A DNA stretch of 64,000 nt from Siphlonurus alternatus. Its lineage: Eukaryota; Arthropoda; Insecta; Ephemeroptera; Siphlonuridae. A program made the position numbers and the translations under genes. Of this stretch, positions 44,801-52,838 are shown one piece after another; position 1 is the first letter of the stretch, and every line of letters starts with the position of its first letter. The stretch spans positions 17,989,911 through 18,053,910 of the forward strand of contig OX463786.1 in NCBI GenBank assembly GCA_949825025.1, written 5' to 3'. The notes under the pieces were generated by a model, which was not told the origin of the DNA, ran no database searches, and was given only the letters and a program-made list of their open reading frames with translations.

Positions 44801-47800
44801 TCTCAGTTATTGTAATGTATTGTATTTTATGATGTTTTGGGTTTAGTTGATAGGACTGTCTAGTCCTGACTACGCCTTTTTTTTATAAATAAAGCCCTTT
44901 ATTATTATTATTATTATTATTTATATTATAATTTTTTAGAGAGATTTTCAATGTATTCTGAATGTTGAACGCTTTACTTTGAGAGCATTTAAAAAGTTTT
45001 GCATTAAATCATAATATATTTAGCATCATATTTGCTGTTGAAATTAGATATGAAATTTTACAGGGAGAATCTATAAAATATATGAGACCATTAGGATCAA
45101 AACAGCATAAAGATCAATGTAAATAAAGGCCAGCAGTTTCTTATTTACGCATTGTTGCAACAATAACCTTTATCTGCAATGGTCTTAATTACAATGTTTT
45201 GATCCTGGGGGCATACATGACCAAAATGTGTCAATTGCCCCAAAATACCAACCAACCAACCTGTTTTGATCCTAATGGCCTCATATATATGTATAATATA
45301 TAATTGTAAATGACCCTCATTTTTATTATATTTATATTGCATTTTATAGCCTTATAAATTACAAAAAGAAAAATTTGGAAATATAAGCTTGAATATCTGT
45401 AATTTCATCAAATACGTGTGAAAGCCCTTTATATAAGTTTGATAGTATTTATACAATATCCAAGTCTTTATATTGGCTTTGTTGAGTTTAAAGCAAAATA
45501 ATTTATTTTTATTGCAATTTACACGAAGAAACTGGTATGACAGACAGTTTGAAAAACTTACAGCAGGCCTTAAAGAAGTGCCTCCACTACTTACAAGGTA
45601 GCGATCGCTCCGGCAGTTAGAGACGGTTTGTCCTGTCCAGTGTAGCATCCTTCTTGACCGAGGGACACTTGGACCTCGCCCAGTCCGGAGAGAGGAGGAC
45701 CCACCATGGACTGGATCACCTCCTGAGGATAAAGAGTGAGAGAAATAATTTGAGTGTTTAAACGAGACAATTTTAGTAAAACATTCAGTTGAAATTAAAT
45801 TATCAAATTAATCATGTTGTAAATTTTAAATGTATAATTCTTGGTAGCATGACGTTTCCCCTACTTGATTCGCTAGGGAGTCTAGGGACTAAAACAAAAG
45901 ATTTAAAGTATAAATAATAAGTAATATTAAGTATAATAATAATAACTTTTATGTTTTTTTTTTGGGGGGGGGGGGAGAAAGAACCAAACTTAAAAATTAT
46001 TTACTAACATTGAAGTGGTAAGGATGACGTAAAACGCATATTGAAGAGCTACGGTCATCGACTGTTTTCGTTAATCTTCGGAACAATAATTCACCAACTG
46101 AACCATAATTGTTTTCAAGCAGTTTTCCAATAAAATGCGCTGCTAAAACTTGATGACGTCACTAGGAGACAACATGGCGGTAATGACAACTAACTTCAAA
46201 GTAAGCCATCCTCTCCACCTCATTATCGTTGTAACTCCCTATATAACGTATATCTAACCAAGGATTTTTAATTACAGAAAGCTATTTTTAGCGTGCGATT
46301 TGATGACGTCACCAGGATATTTAGAAACTCGTCTTCTAGTGACGTCACATGAACCATCTTGCTGTACCTGTAATTCTACGGCGGAGCACGACCCTGGCAT
46401 GCAGGCTGCGAACATGTAACTCAGGGCGAAGTCACCCTGGCTGACCTGAAGGTTGGGCAGGCAGTACTGCGCAGAGAAAACACCCTGACCAAGCAAGGTG
46501 GCCTCGGTGGCCAGACATTGGTCGAAGTTGCCCAGCCCAGCAGTGGCGCCACTCAACAGACTTTCTGGGAACTTCGTCGAAGCGTCGAACACTGAAAATA
46601 ATTATTTTAGCTTTATGTCTCAGTAATCCATCCCAGTATTTGCATAATTGTGACTGAGGGAAACATGGAAATCTCAGTTAAGATAGTCAAATACGTTCCA
46701 GATATATGAGTTGGTGTTCTTTATAAATATATTATATAATATGTAAAATGGTTTCAATGCACGAAATATTTACCCAAAAACATGTTATCAGTGGCATTAA
46801 ACTTGATTATTGAGAAACCTGGAGAACTTCCTTTGTGAATCGTGAAATTAATATAGACATTAATTGCCATGTGGAAAAATAGAGAAAAAATACAATTAAT
46901 ATTGAAAAAAAGTACATAAGAGTGTTTCATGATGAACTTAATTTGCTTCATATTTCTACAGTAGCCATCACATTTAAATTTGATTATGATCGGAAGCACT
47001 CGGGAGTCATTCGGCTCGGCTCGGCCAGTGATGTCCTTCGTTACAAACCGGCTACCAATGATTGAGAGCGTTACAAACACGACCATGAGCCAGTTAAATA
47101 TGATGACACCTGGTGTAACTGCATGCCAACAATGTGCACGTACTTGAGATTGCCCAGGGTCTGTAGGCTGCGAGAGAGGTGGCGTACAACAAGATGTGGC
47201 TCCTGCATTGGTCGCTCACCGCACGATCTTCTACCGTCTGTGGAAGTGAGCATGATATAAGCATTATAAACAAAAAAGATTTTAATTTGCAGAATAAAGC
47301 ACTTGGTAAGACAAGAATGAGCAGCTAAGAATGAGCAGAATATTATAATTTCCAGCATGTATTCCATTACCTTGTTGAAAGTGTTGATCATTTGCTCGAG
47401 GCTTGGCATGGCCCTCTGAACCCTCGATCTCCACACCCCTTCCTCTTCTGACGTCATCAGGGGTGATTTGGGGAAGTCCCAGGGTCGTCTCAGGGTTGAG
47501 AGGGCGAGGGATGACGAGGCAAGCAGGAATACCAACATCACCGAGAGTCCCCCCATCCCTAGATCTGTAACATGATGTCATCATTTGGGGAAGTCCCAGG
47601 GTCGTCTCAGGGTTGAGAGGGCGAGGGTTGACGAGGCAAGCAGGAATATCAACATCACCGAGAGTCCCCCCATCCCTAGATCTGTAACATGATGTCATCA
47701 TTTGGGGAAGTCCCAGGGTCGTCTCAGGGTTGAGAGGGCGAGGGTTGACGAGGCAAGCAGGAATACCAACATCACCGAGAGTCCCCCCATCCCTAGATCT

Positions 47801-48417
47801 GTAACATATATGATGAGTTTAAGGGCTGCAGGGTTTGATTGAGATAACCCTAGGGCTGGTTTAGGGGTGAGTGGACGAGGGAAAGGGATTCAATATCTGG
47901 GAATTCCAAAATATCTAAGTTTGTAATAAAGTGTATTTCATATCACAACAACCAAAAGTGAATTATGTTGTGTAAATTAATTATGTAGGTTTCTGAAGTT
48001 TTTAATAGTAGTTATTTTTTAACGTAATAACTGTAATAAGTATTATTAATTCTAACATTTTTTAAAATATGTATTAAAAAAAATTGTAAAAATAACATTT
48101 TTAATTATTTTGACTTATTTTTTATATTTGTATACTTATTAAATATAAGTGGAATTTTGTTATAATTATAATAAAAATAATAAAGATATAATTTGTAAAA
48201 ATATATATTATAAATTAAAATGTGTGCAACGCTGCTAATAATGCCATCAAAAGCAATGACAACTTTGAATATGTGATATGTGCAATTGTGTATAATGCTA
48301 TGAAGTGATGGATCTTTTAAATATTGAAAATATTTTGAATGTAATATATCTAACACCTATTTTCACAAATTAATCAAACGAAGTATAATATAAAATTGAC
48401 TTACCTGGTCTTACCAT
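29865..48417 (-). CDS. nrf-6: Nose-resistant-to-fluoxetine (NRF-6)-like membrane acyltransferase
   Basis: Fifteen exons on the minus strand: 48417-48405, 47564-47371, 47237-47144, 46591-46368, 45722-45595, 40438-40356, 39113-38926, 36893-36733, 36310-36133, 35350-35151, 33423-33291, 32494-32305, 31879-31737, 31252-31144, 29998-29865. All are bounded by GT-AG and in frame, giving 723 aa. Residues 1-27 are a signal peptide. Residues ~78-215 form the extracellular NRF domain (DQCRSHILLYATSL, MFDASTKFP, LGNFDQCL, MPGSCS). Residues ~270-670 form an acyltransferase-3 fold with about ten membrane segments, including the conserved R...H pair in RVLSLYWIILSH (R279, H290), GVDTFFFMSGF and PYLVGI. The charged last exon (EAKDEAKKSQEDPVEEK) replaces the usual short tail. 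The ATG in exon 1 is in frame with a second ATG at 47556. In worms the family acts in lipid and drug uptake; the substrate here is unknown. Exons 2 and 12 have tandemly repeated acceptor-plus-exon copies upstream, and a LINE sits in intron 5. Confidence 0.92.
30448..30600. mobile_element. MITE with ACAGTAAAACAAATCTAAGTT ends
   Basis: ATACAGTAAAACAAATCTAA...TTTACG at the left mirrors CGTAAACTAAGATCTGTT...ACTGTAAT at the right (~27 bp). The centre is not palindromic and is GC-richer. It lies in the last intron of the NRF-6-like gene. Confidence 0.65.
31282..31411. mobile_element. Palindromic MITE, GCAGCCTTGTTAATCACCATG family, copy 3
   Basis: Ends TGTACACTCTTCGCCTCTGA / TCGAGGAGTGCA. It starts ~30 bp upstream (gene sense) of the acceptor of NRF exon 14. 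Confidence 0.75.
32124..32290. mobile_element. Palindromic MITE next to NRF exon 12 donor
   Basis: CAGAGACCGCGTATTTTATG...AATGGTGTCGCTA is mirrored by TAGCGACACCAT...ACACGGAGATCTCTG. It ends only ~14 bp from the exon 12 donor, so it must be compatible with splicing or influence it. Confidence 0.65.
32407..32955 (-). repeat. Five tandem 114-bp copies of the NRF exon 12 start with its acceptor
   Basis: The KpnI-like landmark GGTACCCTGGCTGG recurs at 32407, 32521, 32635, 32749 and 32863, exactly 114 bp apart. In gene sense each unit has an acceptor (ATGTTGACAG, original ATTGTTATCAG in the 5'-most copy), then the first ~90 bases of exon 12, then ~24 bases of filler that carries an in-frame TGA. 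Only the copy at 32407-32494 continues into the complete exon. Copies differ by a few substitutions. The long open frames on both strands here (196 and 191 codons) are caused by the 38-codon period. Confidence 0.95.
33009..33222. mobile_element. GC-rich palindromic MITE, 'AAGGTGC..TTCAATGGAGCGAAG' family, copy 1
   Basis: Inverted repeat with CGCATTTGCTTCAATGTCAT / ATGACATTGAAGCAAGTGCG arms and GCCAACATGGCCGCC. A better-preserved copy is at 51449-51688. The open frame 33030-33233 is part of it. Confidence 0.75.
33975..34297. mobile_element. Palindromic MITE, TGAGATATTAGAATGTGAAAATT family, copy 2
   Basis: Near-perfect mirror arms around GCCCTATCTTTATTCTTAAGG. It lies in NRF intron 10. Confidence 0.85.
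34300..34440. repeat. Copy of the 'TTGGTTGGTATTTTGGGGCAA' repeat
   Basis: Shares GGTTGGTATTTTGGGGCAAT.. and GACACATTTTGG with the element at 45070-45297 (in opposite orientation). Confidence 0.45.
35729..35999 (-). mobile_element. SINE with 5S-rRNA-like head, copy 2
   Basis: Read on the minus strand it starts GGAGGTGTGACGCAGTGCGC, followed by CGTCATATCACCGAAGTAAAGC and GTTAGTAGTTGGATGGGTGA. This copy is closer to real 5S rRNA than copy 1 (CACCGAAGT versus CACTGAAGT). It ends with the shared CACAGGCAAATG body block. It lies in NRF intron 9. Confidence 0.75.
38581..38910. mobile_element. Palindromic MITE, TGAGATATTAGAATGTGAAAATT family, copy 3
   Basis: Ends TGAGATATTAGAATG / CATTCTATTATCTCA. 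It ends only 15 bp from the donor of NRF exon 7. A T20+ homopolymer lies just to its left (38507-38531). Confidence 0.85.
39165..39300 (+). mobile_element. SINE body fragment
   Basis: CCCAAGGTTCCCTCAATCTCACCTCAG, AGGCCGTGGCCACCATC and TTCTTGTAAGAAAATAAT correspond to the fragment at 40010-40178. Both share GAGGTTTYCCACGGTTCCCTC-like words with the 5S-headed SINE body. Confidence 0.5.
39331..39452. mobile_element. Palindromic MITE, GCAGCCTTGTTAATCACCATG family, copy 4
   Basis: Contains TAAGAATAACACAGGGCATGG and ends AAGGCGAAGAGTGTAC. The left arm is shortened by a deletion. Confidence 0.65.
39764..39973 (+). mobile_element. GC-rich palindromic MITE, GGCGACAACGG family, copy 3
   Basis: GGCGGATTCAGATGGCGACA at the left mirrors CGCCATGTGAATCCACC at the right. 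The most intact of the three copies. Confidence 0.75.
40010..40178 (+). mobile_element. SINE-like body with A-rich tail
   Basis: GTCCTGACTGAGGTTTTCCAC...CCCCGCCGCGAGCTG...GTGTATCCTTGTAAAAAAAAA. The A-rich end supports retroposition. No pol III head is seen, so it is a 5'-truncated copy or a different family with the same body. Confidence 0.5.
40588..41739 (+). CDS. LINE ORF1 protein with N-terminal 2A-like peptide
   Basis: 383 aa. Residues ~43-56 are hydrophobic (IVFFCTLCVLLII) and run into GGVEMNPGP at 57-65, a 2A-like ribosome-skipping motif with the break expected between Gly64 and Pro65. Such hydrophobic-plus-2A N-termini are established in APE-type LINEs of sea urchins, molluscs and other animals. 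The canonical DxExNPGP has Asp where this protein has Gly58. Residues ~70-140 are heptad-like coiled coil (KLCGVESQLEAANSKIELLE), followed by an RRM-like nucleic-acid domain (NNVIFFGITED, RPIFVKLV). The C-terminus is an RG/RGG-rich tail (RGRRGAQRGRGRAGWRGGG) typical of RNA binding. It is expected to bind the LINE RNA in an RNP. Confidence 0.92.
   Translation: MGDSLSVWRARIGAFGSVCATKSGDTLVTGIYALLDRINFINMIVFFCTLCVLLIIGGVEMNPGPLTLEDIMNKIEASTEDTRKAVTESSDAVKKQLNSMDIKISAISNKLCGVESQLEAANSKIELLENQVETLQSQTRRNNVIFFGITEDPSDNNVENVSDLVIDFCDTKLGVKLLLSDIDTCYRLGANKGKRPIFVKLVHFRNKLMIFKNINKLKDTGISASDDLTPKARSQKRLIHQKSIQAKKAGYINVKKLKHGLSLDGQIISYCDLLSDVWLDNVKGTDTNDESGSKFNYSQRGRRGAQRGRGRAGWRGGGSRGGGPSGNKLSSEDNNGGSRDDFKQDDGKESESVFVTPENVPTAPPTPSKGGPVLRPQTRKMSS
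40756..40782 (+). other. 2A-like translational recoding site (GGVEMNPGP) in LINE ORF1
   Basis: NPGP is encoded at 40771-40782, right after the hydrophobic segment. NPG|P with preceding VEM fits the 2A consensus except that the Asp two before Glu is Gly. Skipping efficiency therefore cannot be assumed. Confidence 0.75.
41814..44630 (+). CDS. LINE ORF2: APE endonuclease and reverse transcriptase
   Basis: 938 aa from the first ATG. The N-terminal APE-like endonuclease shows CHLNVQSL, LLSETWV (catalytic Glu), RGGGVGIYV and IAGDINID (Asp near residue 150) followed by AHDLIYAVY. The reverse transcriptase shows FRPISLL, FQSGFRKKHSTCSAL, LLDYTKAFDSV (first catalytic Asp, ~576), VPQGSVLAPLLFSLYTND and the YADD active site (~664). 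The C-terminus has the usual WNKLP element near the end. No RNase H or PHD domain is seen. The reading frame stays open ~170 bases upstream of the ATG and overlaps ORF1 in the -1 frame. Confidence 0.95.
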   Translation: MICKKFPKLLKICHLNVQSLTAHICELKILFKDNLFDFILLSETWVKSIDFDHFYKFDDYNFYRNDRKTGQRGGGVGIYVNKKFECKVLVASLSTIKKSTEFLLLEVKIGNKKVLLGIVYKPPTGPFPSQFFEDFEIHLPNYDHIIIAGDINIDLNKNSSLSNKFQTTINDYNLDVLPIKDTHHAVIKDKKLVDTTIDVICVSKDTNITKFGSLTVSGISAHDLIYAVYPITVTKPKQKFISRRDFSKLNIPELVEDAFNIPWHFIVNLVDVNDKVSMFNDYIIKLYDKFVPFKTFRVSRPKCPWINDNIKLCMKERDKLRIKSNKSKLMVDFLKFKQMRNKVQQLIRNSYKKYLHVQLKITNKASKLWNNLRSCGLIKNRDSEVNIDVNILNASFLRNSTLPDDVISETCKYYHTRSLGQGEKFYFSYVYPEQIKKVIFDITSSATGADGINLKMLKPINDIILPSLTHIFNYSLQNSVFPDVWKKALVKALAKISNAKLPSDFRPISLLCVLAKALEKIVFEQICNFVENNHLIDKFQSGFRKKHSTCSALLRITEDFKTAINNKEVTILVLLDYTKAFDSVIHKILLAKLRSLNFSESVVQWFDSYLRNRAQCVMGDNEMRSEWIKLNQSVPQGSVLAPLLFSLYTNDIAKVLKFCKYHRYADDKQIYIRTKIEDFNKTIKLINADLKSISEWSIGHGLELNASKTQAIVIGSEHAHQILSTMNLDKPVLNDCEIPFSNTVKNLGLIFDNTLSWKPHVSSVSKKVFASLNQLYKFRANTPVETRIRLVNTLILPIIDYCDVVYCDITQEVEYKIEKLINNCIRYIYDLRKYDHVSEYYQRLSWPRISIRRDYHLLCFVFKILHGDQPEYLSDLFTLMRNVHNRATRSHAYYLQAPKASGDSFSVKGTRLWNKLPADMCCIESLNVFKTSLLKSML
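44853..44922 (+). other. LINE 3' end: hairpin, AATAAA and (ATT)n tail
   Basis: The 5-bp stem GGACT/AGTCC with loop GTCT, a T-run, AATAAAGCCC and at least seven ATT repeats form the element's 3' terminus. It is probably the reverse-transcriptase recognition structure. Confidence 0.65.
45070..45297. mobile_element. MITE-like inverted-repeat element in NRF intron 5
   Basis: TATATGAGACCATTAGGATC near the left end mirrors GATCCTAATGGCCTCATATA at the right. The middle carries TTGATCCTGGGGGCATACAT and CCCCAAAATACCAACCAACC. A related piece is at 34300-34440. Confidence 0.6.
46620..46690 (-). mobile_element. SINE body fragment
   Basis: On the minus strand it reads GAGATTTCCATGTTTCCCTCAG..., the same block as in the 5S-headed SINE body. 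Short and diverged. Confidence 0.4.
47470..47811 (-). repeat. Three tandem 117-bp copies of the NRF exon 2 start with its acceptor
   Basis: The landmark GGGGAAGTCCCAGGGTCGTC recurs at 47470, 47587 and 47704, exactly 117 bp apart. In gene sense each unit has acceptor ...ATGTTACAG, then ATCTAGGGATGGGGGG and the signal-peptide codons as far as CCCAAA, then TGATGA, which is an in-frame stop in the two upstream copies. Only the copy at 47470-47564 continues into the full exon. Copies differ by single substitutions such as GTCAACC versus GTCATCC. Confidence 0.93.
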
Positions 48418-48497
48418 TGCAGATATGAAACTGAGCTGTCACCAATTAATTTGATCCTAATTAGATAACATAATCAGTGCATGAAAGTGATAGTATG

Positions 48498-48506
48498 CTT
48501 ATATAA
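48498..48506 (-). promoter_or_regulatory. TATA box of the NRF-6-like gene
   Basis: TTATATAAG on the minus strand, 81 bases before the exon 1 ATG (48417). It predicts transcription start near 48470 and a leader of ~55 bases. Confidence 0.55.
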
Positions 48507-48594
48507 CCGCGAGAATCTTTTGTAATAATTAATTTTAGACTATACTTTACTGACACAACACGACATTTTTTTTAGCGTCATTTAATTCAAATAA

Positions 48595-48804
48595 CCCTAT
48601 TTGAAAAATTACGCCTTCAACTCATCCTTTACTCGTCTAAATATAATGTTTTCACCTCTAAAATACATCTTATTTCTTCCTCGTTCAAAGTGAGGATGAA
48701 ATGAAGAAAATATTTCAAACATTTTATGCTTCAAAAGTAGAAAGACGTAATTTCGTCTTTTCTCCTATTTTTTCCTCTAAAATGGTACAAATAGGAGGGA
48801 ATTG

Positions 48805-48858
<54 letters not shown>
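48595..48858 (+). mobile_element. MITE, CCCTAGTTGAAAAATTACATC family, ending in a (GA)n run
   Basis: Reads CCCTATTTGAAAAATTACGCC ... GGAGGGAATTGGACGAAGAGAG. The normal 3' end is replaced by about 24 GA dinucleotides (48811-48858). Confidence 0.65.
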
Positions 48859-48861
<3 letters not shown>

Positions 48862-49066
48862 TTGTATATACAATAGCAAATTGTATATTAATAATTGTAT
48901 TAGAGCCTTACGAATTCAAACTGATATTGTATTTCAATTTACTATATAAAAATAACATATCATGTTATTCATAAAAAAAAAACACAAAATCTTTCAAAAA
49001 CATTGTAAGTCTCTATGATTAAAGAGGGATTAAATTCCCTAAATAGCCTCAACCCTTGAGGCTAAA

Positions 49067-49195
49067 TGTACACTCCTCGCCTCTGAAAAGTTCCCTTCTG
49101 CAGCCTTGTTAATCACCATGACCCATAAAAATAACACAGCGCATAGTGATTAACAAGGCTGAGAAAGGGAACTTTTCAGAGGCGAGGATTGTACA
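49067..49195. mobile_element. Palindromic MITE, GCAGCCTTGTTAATCACCATG family, best-preserved copy
   Basis: Ends TGTACACTCCTCGCCTCTGA / TCAGAGGCGAGGATTGTACA are perfect or near-perfect inverted repeats of ~30 bp. Confidence 0.85.
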
Positions 49196-49562
49196 ATGAA
49201 TAAAAAAAATGTTTATTAAATTAGTCAATTTGTAACTATTCCATGACTTAAATGTCCTTTCTTGTCATCTTCAACAATTTTATTGACAATCAAAGGTACT
49301 CACGCTGCTGCCTGGAAATTCACAGCCCAGATTTGATATCTTATCATGGCTATATTTTATATTGTTTGATAACGTAAGCCTTGTAATTATAATCTAATTA
49401 ATATTTAAATCAAAGCAAGTCACTAAAGATAAAATATTGTTACATAATATTTTATCTATTGATTATTTCAAGATTCTAGGTTAAAAGTTTCATTTCTTTT
49501 TAAATGCTAAATCTTAAAACGGATTTTATTAAATTATATTTAAGCCCAGCCCAGGAATTCCT

Positions 49563-49563
<1 letters not shown>

Positions 49564-49617
<54 letters not shown>
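49564..49617. repeat. T homopolymer, ~54 bases
   Basis: Uninterrupted T run preceded by AGCCCAGCCCAGGAATTCCTG and followed by ACATGATATTGTACCAGCC. If read on the minus strand it could be the poly(A) tail of a short retroposon. Confidence 0.8.
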
Positions 49618-49620
<3 letters not shown>

Positions 49621-49912
49621 TGATATTGTACCAGCCAGGGATATACTCTCCCTGTTGGCCGCTACAGAATACATATGGGTTCTTCAAGATTTTAATAAAC
49701 AAAAATTATAAGTTTAACATAACCAATTTGTAAATAAACATAATAATTGATATTTCAGCCATTATATCAGAAACGAAATATACAAAAGAAAGTGAGACAA
49801 AACAAAATTCATGAATAATACTAACGAAACTACTTCTCATACAATTACCACTTTCATGATCATTATATGAAATAATTAAACGAATCGTACTCGTGTAATT
49901 GCCAAATTTTAG

Positions 49913-50221
49913 AATGGACAACATGCATGAAAAAATTTTATTGCAGAAATGAATAGTGGGTACTAAATTTTCTTACTCTGAATTTTTTCAGATTTTTTTG
50001 AGTTCCGGAACTATTTTTAAATAATTATTGAAAGTTCTGTAAGTTAAGTTGGCACCCCTGAATCCTTAATAAAAGGGACGCCTCCAGGGGGCGTGGCCGC
50101 ACTTTCAATAATTATTTAAAATAGTTCTGGGACTCAGAAAAATCTGAAAAAATTCGGAGTAGCATAATTTGGTACCTTCTATTCATTTCTACAATAAAAA
50201 AATTCATGCATTTTGTCCATT
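49913..50221. mobile_element. Palindromic MITE related to the AATGGAGTACCGACCTCA family
   Basis: Ends AATGGACAACATGCATGAA / TTCATGCATTTTGTCCATT with the same subterminal TTTTATTGCAGAAATGAATAG. The terminal sequence differs from the main family, so it is a sub-family. Confidence 0.8.
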
Positions 50222-50721
50222 GTTAAAGAAAATATATCAATGAAATATAAACTTGTTGAAGATACATCAGTGTTACCAACTATTTACATAAAATTTATAT
50301 GATAAATCCTTTTTAAGCCTCAGGGGTAACGACTAATATTTCAGGCACGCGACACAAGTATGAAATTAAATATCACGTTCATAAAAAAACAAGTACCTGT
50401 TTTTTAGTACTATTTTTTATACGTGGTCTTAAACTACCTGTGAAATCAACCTGTCATAACTTACCTTTTTAATATACCATTATAGTTAGGTCCTTGATGA
50501 TTAAATTAGGCTGGTTGAAATTACAACTATAAATGTTTAGATTGGCACTAGACCAAAAATGGTGCTTCGGGAGAGACACATAAAAAATCCTACTAATGCT
50601 TGGAGTCTAAGAAGGACCTTGAAGTTAAATTATAATACAAATTAATTCATCAGGAAAAAAATGTGAAATAATATATATATATATATATATATTTTTTACA
50701 GATGAGGCTTACACAGTTAAA

Positions 50722-51046
50722 GGTATACAGGCCTCAAATTACAAATTAGACAGACATTAAGTGTTGCTCAAGTTTATAATCAACATTCGTATTATTTTTA
50801 CCTGCGTGCGGTGCGTCTGTGCGAAGTCGCGCTGTAAAGAAAGTCCTTGCTGACGTCACAACTCACAGCTAGCACCGTTTAGCATTGAGTTGTGACGTCA
50901 TCAAGGACTAAATTTCTTACTTTGAACTGCGACTTCGCACGGATGCATCACGCGTGGAAAAAAATGATGCGAATATTGATTATATACTCTAAACCCACTT
51001 GGTGACTGTTTAATTTGTAATTTGAGGCCTGTATGCCTTTAAAGTT
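50722..51046. mobile_element. ~325-bp palindromic element, 'GGCCTCAAATTACAAATTA' type
   Basis: CAGGCCTCAAATTACAAATTA at the left mirrors TAATTTGTAATTTGAGGCCTG at the right. Inner arms CGAAGTCGC / GCGACTTCG and AGTCCTTG.TGACGTCACAACTCA / TGAGTTGTGACGTCATCAAGGACT are also mirrored. Confidence 0.85.
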
Positions 51047-51448
51047 CAAATTGCAAAATAAAATATTAAAATAGATTTTTCTTTTACTTTGGTAATCACT
51101 TTTTCTTTTTTATCATAAACCTCATAAGCTCATAACATTATTCCTATTGTTAATGATCAATTTATTATTATTATATAAATAATAATTTTATTATCCATGC
51201 AAGTATTTCGAAGTAAATCAACTACACACACTCCTGTAATCTAATTTTACCTCCCTCTAATAGCAATGGCATGCAGTCCATTAGGGAAATAAGAAAATTT
51301 TATAAGTTTTTTTTTTTGTGGTTAGATACTCTTCGTATTTTTCCCAAAAGTTACAAAACTACATATTTTTGCCTTCCAGAACTCCATGCAGCAAACCAGA
51401 CAAAAGTAACTTCGTTCTGTCCCAATTAAGGTGTACTTGTAGGCAGTT

Positions 51449-51688
51449 ATAAAGGTGCATTTCAATGGAGCGAAGGTAGAGTGAGGCTTGGCGCGGCGAG
51501 AAAGGCGCACTTGCTTCAATATCATATTGCGGCCATGTTGGCGTGGAAAAATCGCAGCACGATTAAATCGCTGCGGGAAAGCGATTTTTCCACGCCAACA
51601 TGGCCGCAATATGACATTGAAGCAAGTGCGCCTTTCTCGCCGCGCCAACCCTCGTTCTACCTTCGCTCCATGGAAATGCACCTTTATC
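51449..51688. mobile_element. GC-rich palindromic MITE, TTCAATGGAGCGAAG family, copy 2
   Basis: A near-perfect 240-bp hairpin with ends ATAAAGGTGCATTTCAATGG / CCATGGAAATGCACCTTTAT and a GCGATTTTTCCACGCC arm. Because of the symmetry both strands show similar open frames (51322-51681 and 51481-51873), which are not genes. Confidence 0.9.
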
Positions 51689-51762
51689 CAATAATGAACA
51701 AACTAAACTGCATGATTATTTTTAATTTTGCACCTCAAGTTATGTCTTTTTACTTGAACCCT

Positions 51763-51900
51763 CTAATACAGGCTTCAAGTCAGCTGATTCTGCGGTGTTC
51801 CTATCGTCCTATCCAATCCTATGTAAAAAAAAACTCGAAATTGCTTTTTTTTTGCATAAAAGAATTTTTTTAGGGGAAAATGACTTCTTGATTCATTATC
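51763..51900. repeat. Partial copy of the 'AGGCTT.AAGTCAGCTGATT' element
   Basis: Shares AGTCAGCTGATT.T.CGGTGTTCC and CCTATGTAAAAAAAAA with the nested element at 56474-56766. Confidence 0.5.
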
Positions 51901-52697
51901 AGAAGACCCTTCAATGGGAGGGTAGGAGATGTTTTCAAATTGATTGCTTTAACTGTTACTGAGAAAAAAAAATCATATTCATGGTCATAGTCATGCAACG
52001 TCTTTACCTATGCTTGCGTGTTAAATATATTCATGACTGTGACGTCACAGGGTTTTGCAACATGATTTTAAATGTTTTAAGAAAATCTTTAAAAAATGAC
52101 AATACATAACTTGAAGTCCTCTATTCAAATATGTAATAAAAATTTTTATGAAGATTTTTTATTGATTATTTTTTTATATATATAATAACAAACAATCCGT
52201 ATTGCTAAATATACACGCTGGAACCATGACCTGGGTTAATGTAAACCTGCGTATTCATTCCAATGTCAAGACGGTGATTTCTTGTGGCACGCGTCAGTTA
52301 TATAAAAACCACTCACCGATATAAAAAACTAGACGGTCAAGTTTTTTATATAGACACTTTTTTATACAGAGATGTAATCTGTAACAGATGTTGAAGTACC
52401 ATGTAATTTGTACCTGTTAACGTTGATACCTTGATTACATATTTTATTAACAATTTTTACATAATTATTATATTTTTAATCTAAATTACTATTAAGATAT
52501 ATAATTTATATTAAAATGTGGATAATATTTAACGATATATCAGATAAAAAACAATATAAATCTTGCTTAATTTTTAAAACTGTGCTTCAATTTTCAAGAA
52601 AGTTGTTATATTAAATATACTGTGTATTATACACTAATCTATTCATAATTAATAAAATCCTTATTAAAAGTAAACGCTTCTAGCTTAAAATTTATGA

Positions 52698-52838
52698 AGG
52701 GGCATTCACAAAGCCCTAAGGCCACATTTAGGGCTCGATAATTTAAAGCCCGATTTTAGGCATGCTTTTTAGACCCAAAATTTCTGGTCTTAAATTATCG
52801 AGCCCTAAATGTGGCCTTAAGACTTTGTGAATGCCCCT
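52698..52838. mobile_element. Fold-back MITE, AGGGGCATTCACAAAGCC family, copy 2
   Basis: Exactly 141 bp as in copy 1 (5040-5180), flanked by TATGA on both sides (52693-52697 and 52839-52843). This confirms a 5-bp target-site duplication for the family. Confidence 0.9.

Larger units (their letters stand above)
40503..44930 (+). mobile_element. Apparently intact non-LTR retrotransposon (LINE), two ORFs, 2A-bearing
   Basis: Lies in intron 5 of the NRF-6-like gene, in opposite orientation. It has a short 5' leader with repeated TCAGTCAGTCAG (initiator-like), ORF1 (40588-41739), ORF2 (41814-44630) and a ~300-bp 3' UTR. The 3' UTR ends with a hairpin GGACT-GTCT-AGTCC (44853-44866), AATAAA (44888) and an (ATT)n tail (44901-44922). 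Both ORFs are free of stops and frameshifts, so the insertion is young. Architecture (esterase ORF1-type N-terminus absent, APE endonuclease plus reverse transcriptase, no RNase H, microsatellite tail) fits the CR1/L2/Crack/Daphne group; the exact clade needs a tree. I could not identify a target-site duplication. Confidence 0.93.

Noticed and set aside
47282..47701. 139-codon minus-strand open frame
   Set aside because: A different frame through the exon 2 duplication and its intron; the spliced NRF frame explains the region.
51322..51873. Overlapping open frames on both strands
   Set aside because: A consequence of a 240-bp near-perfect hairpin MITE; symmetric frames appear on both strands.
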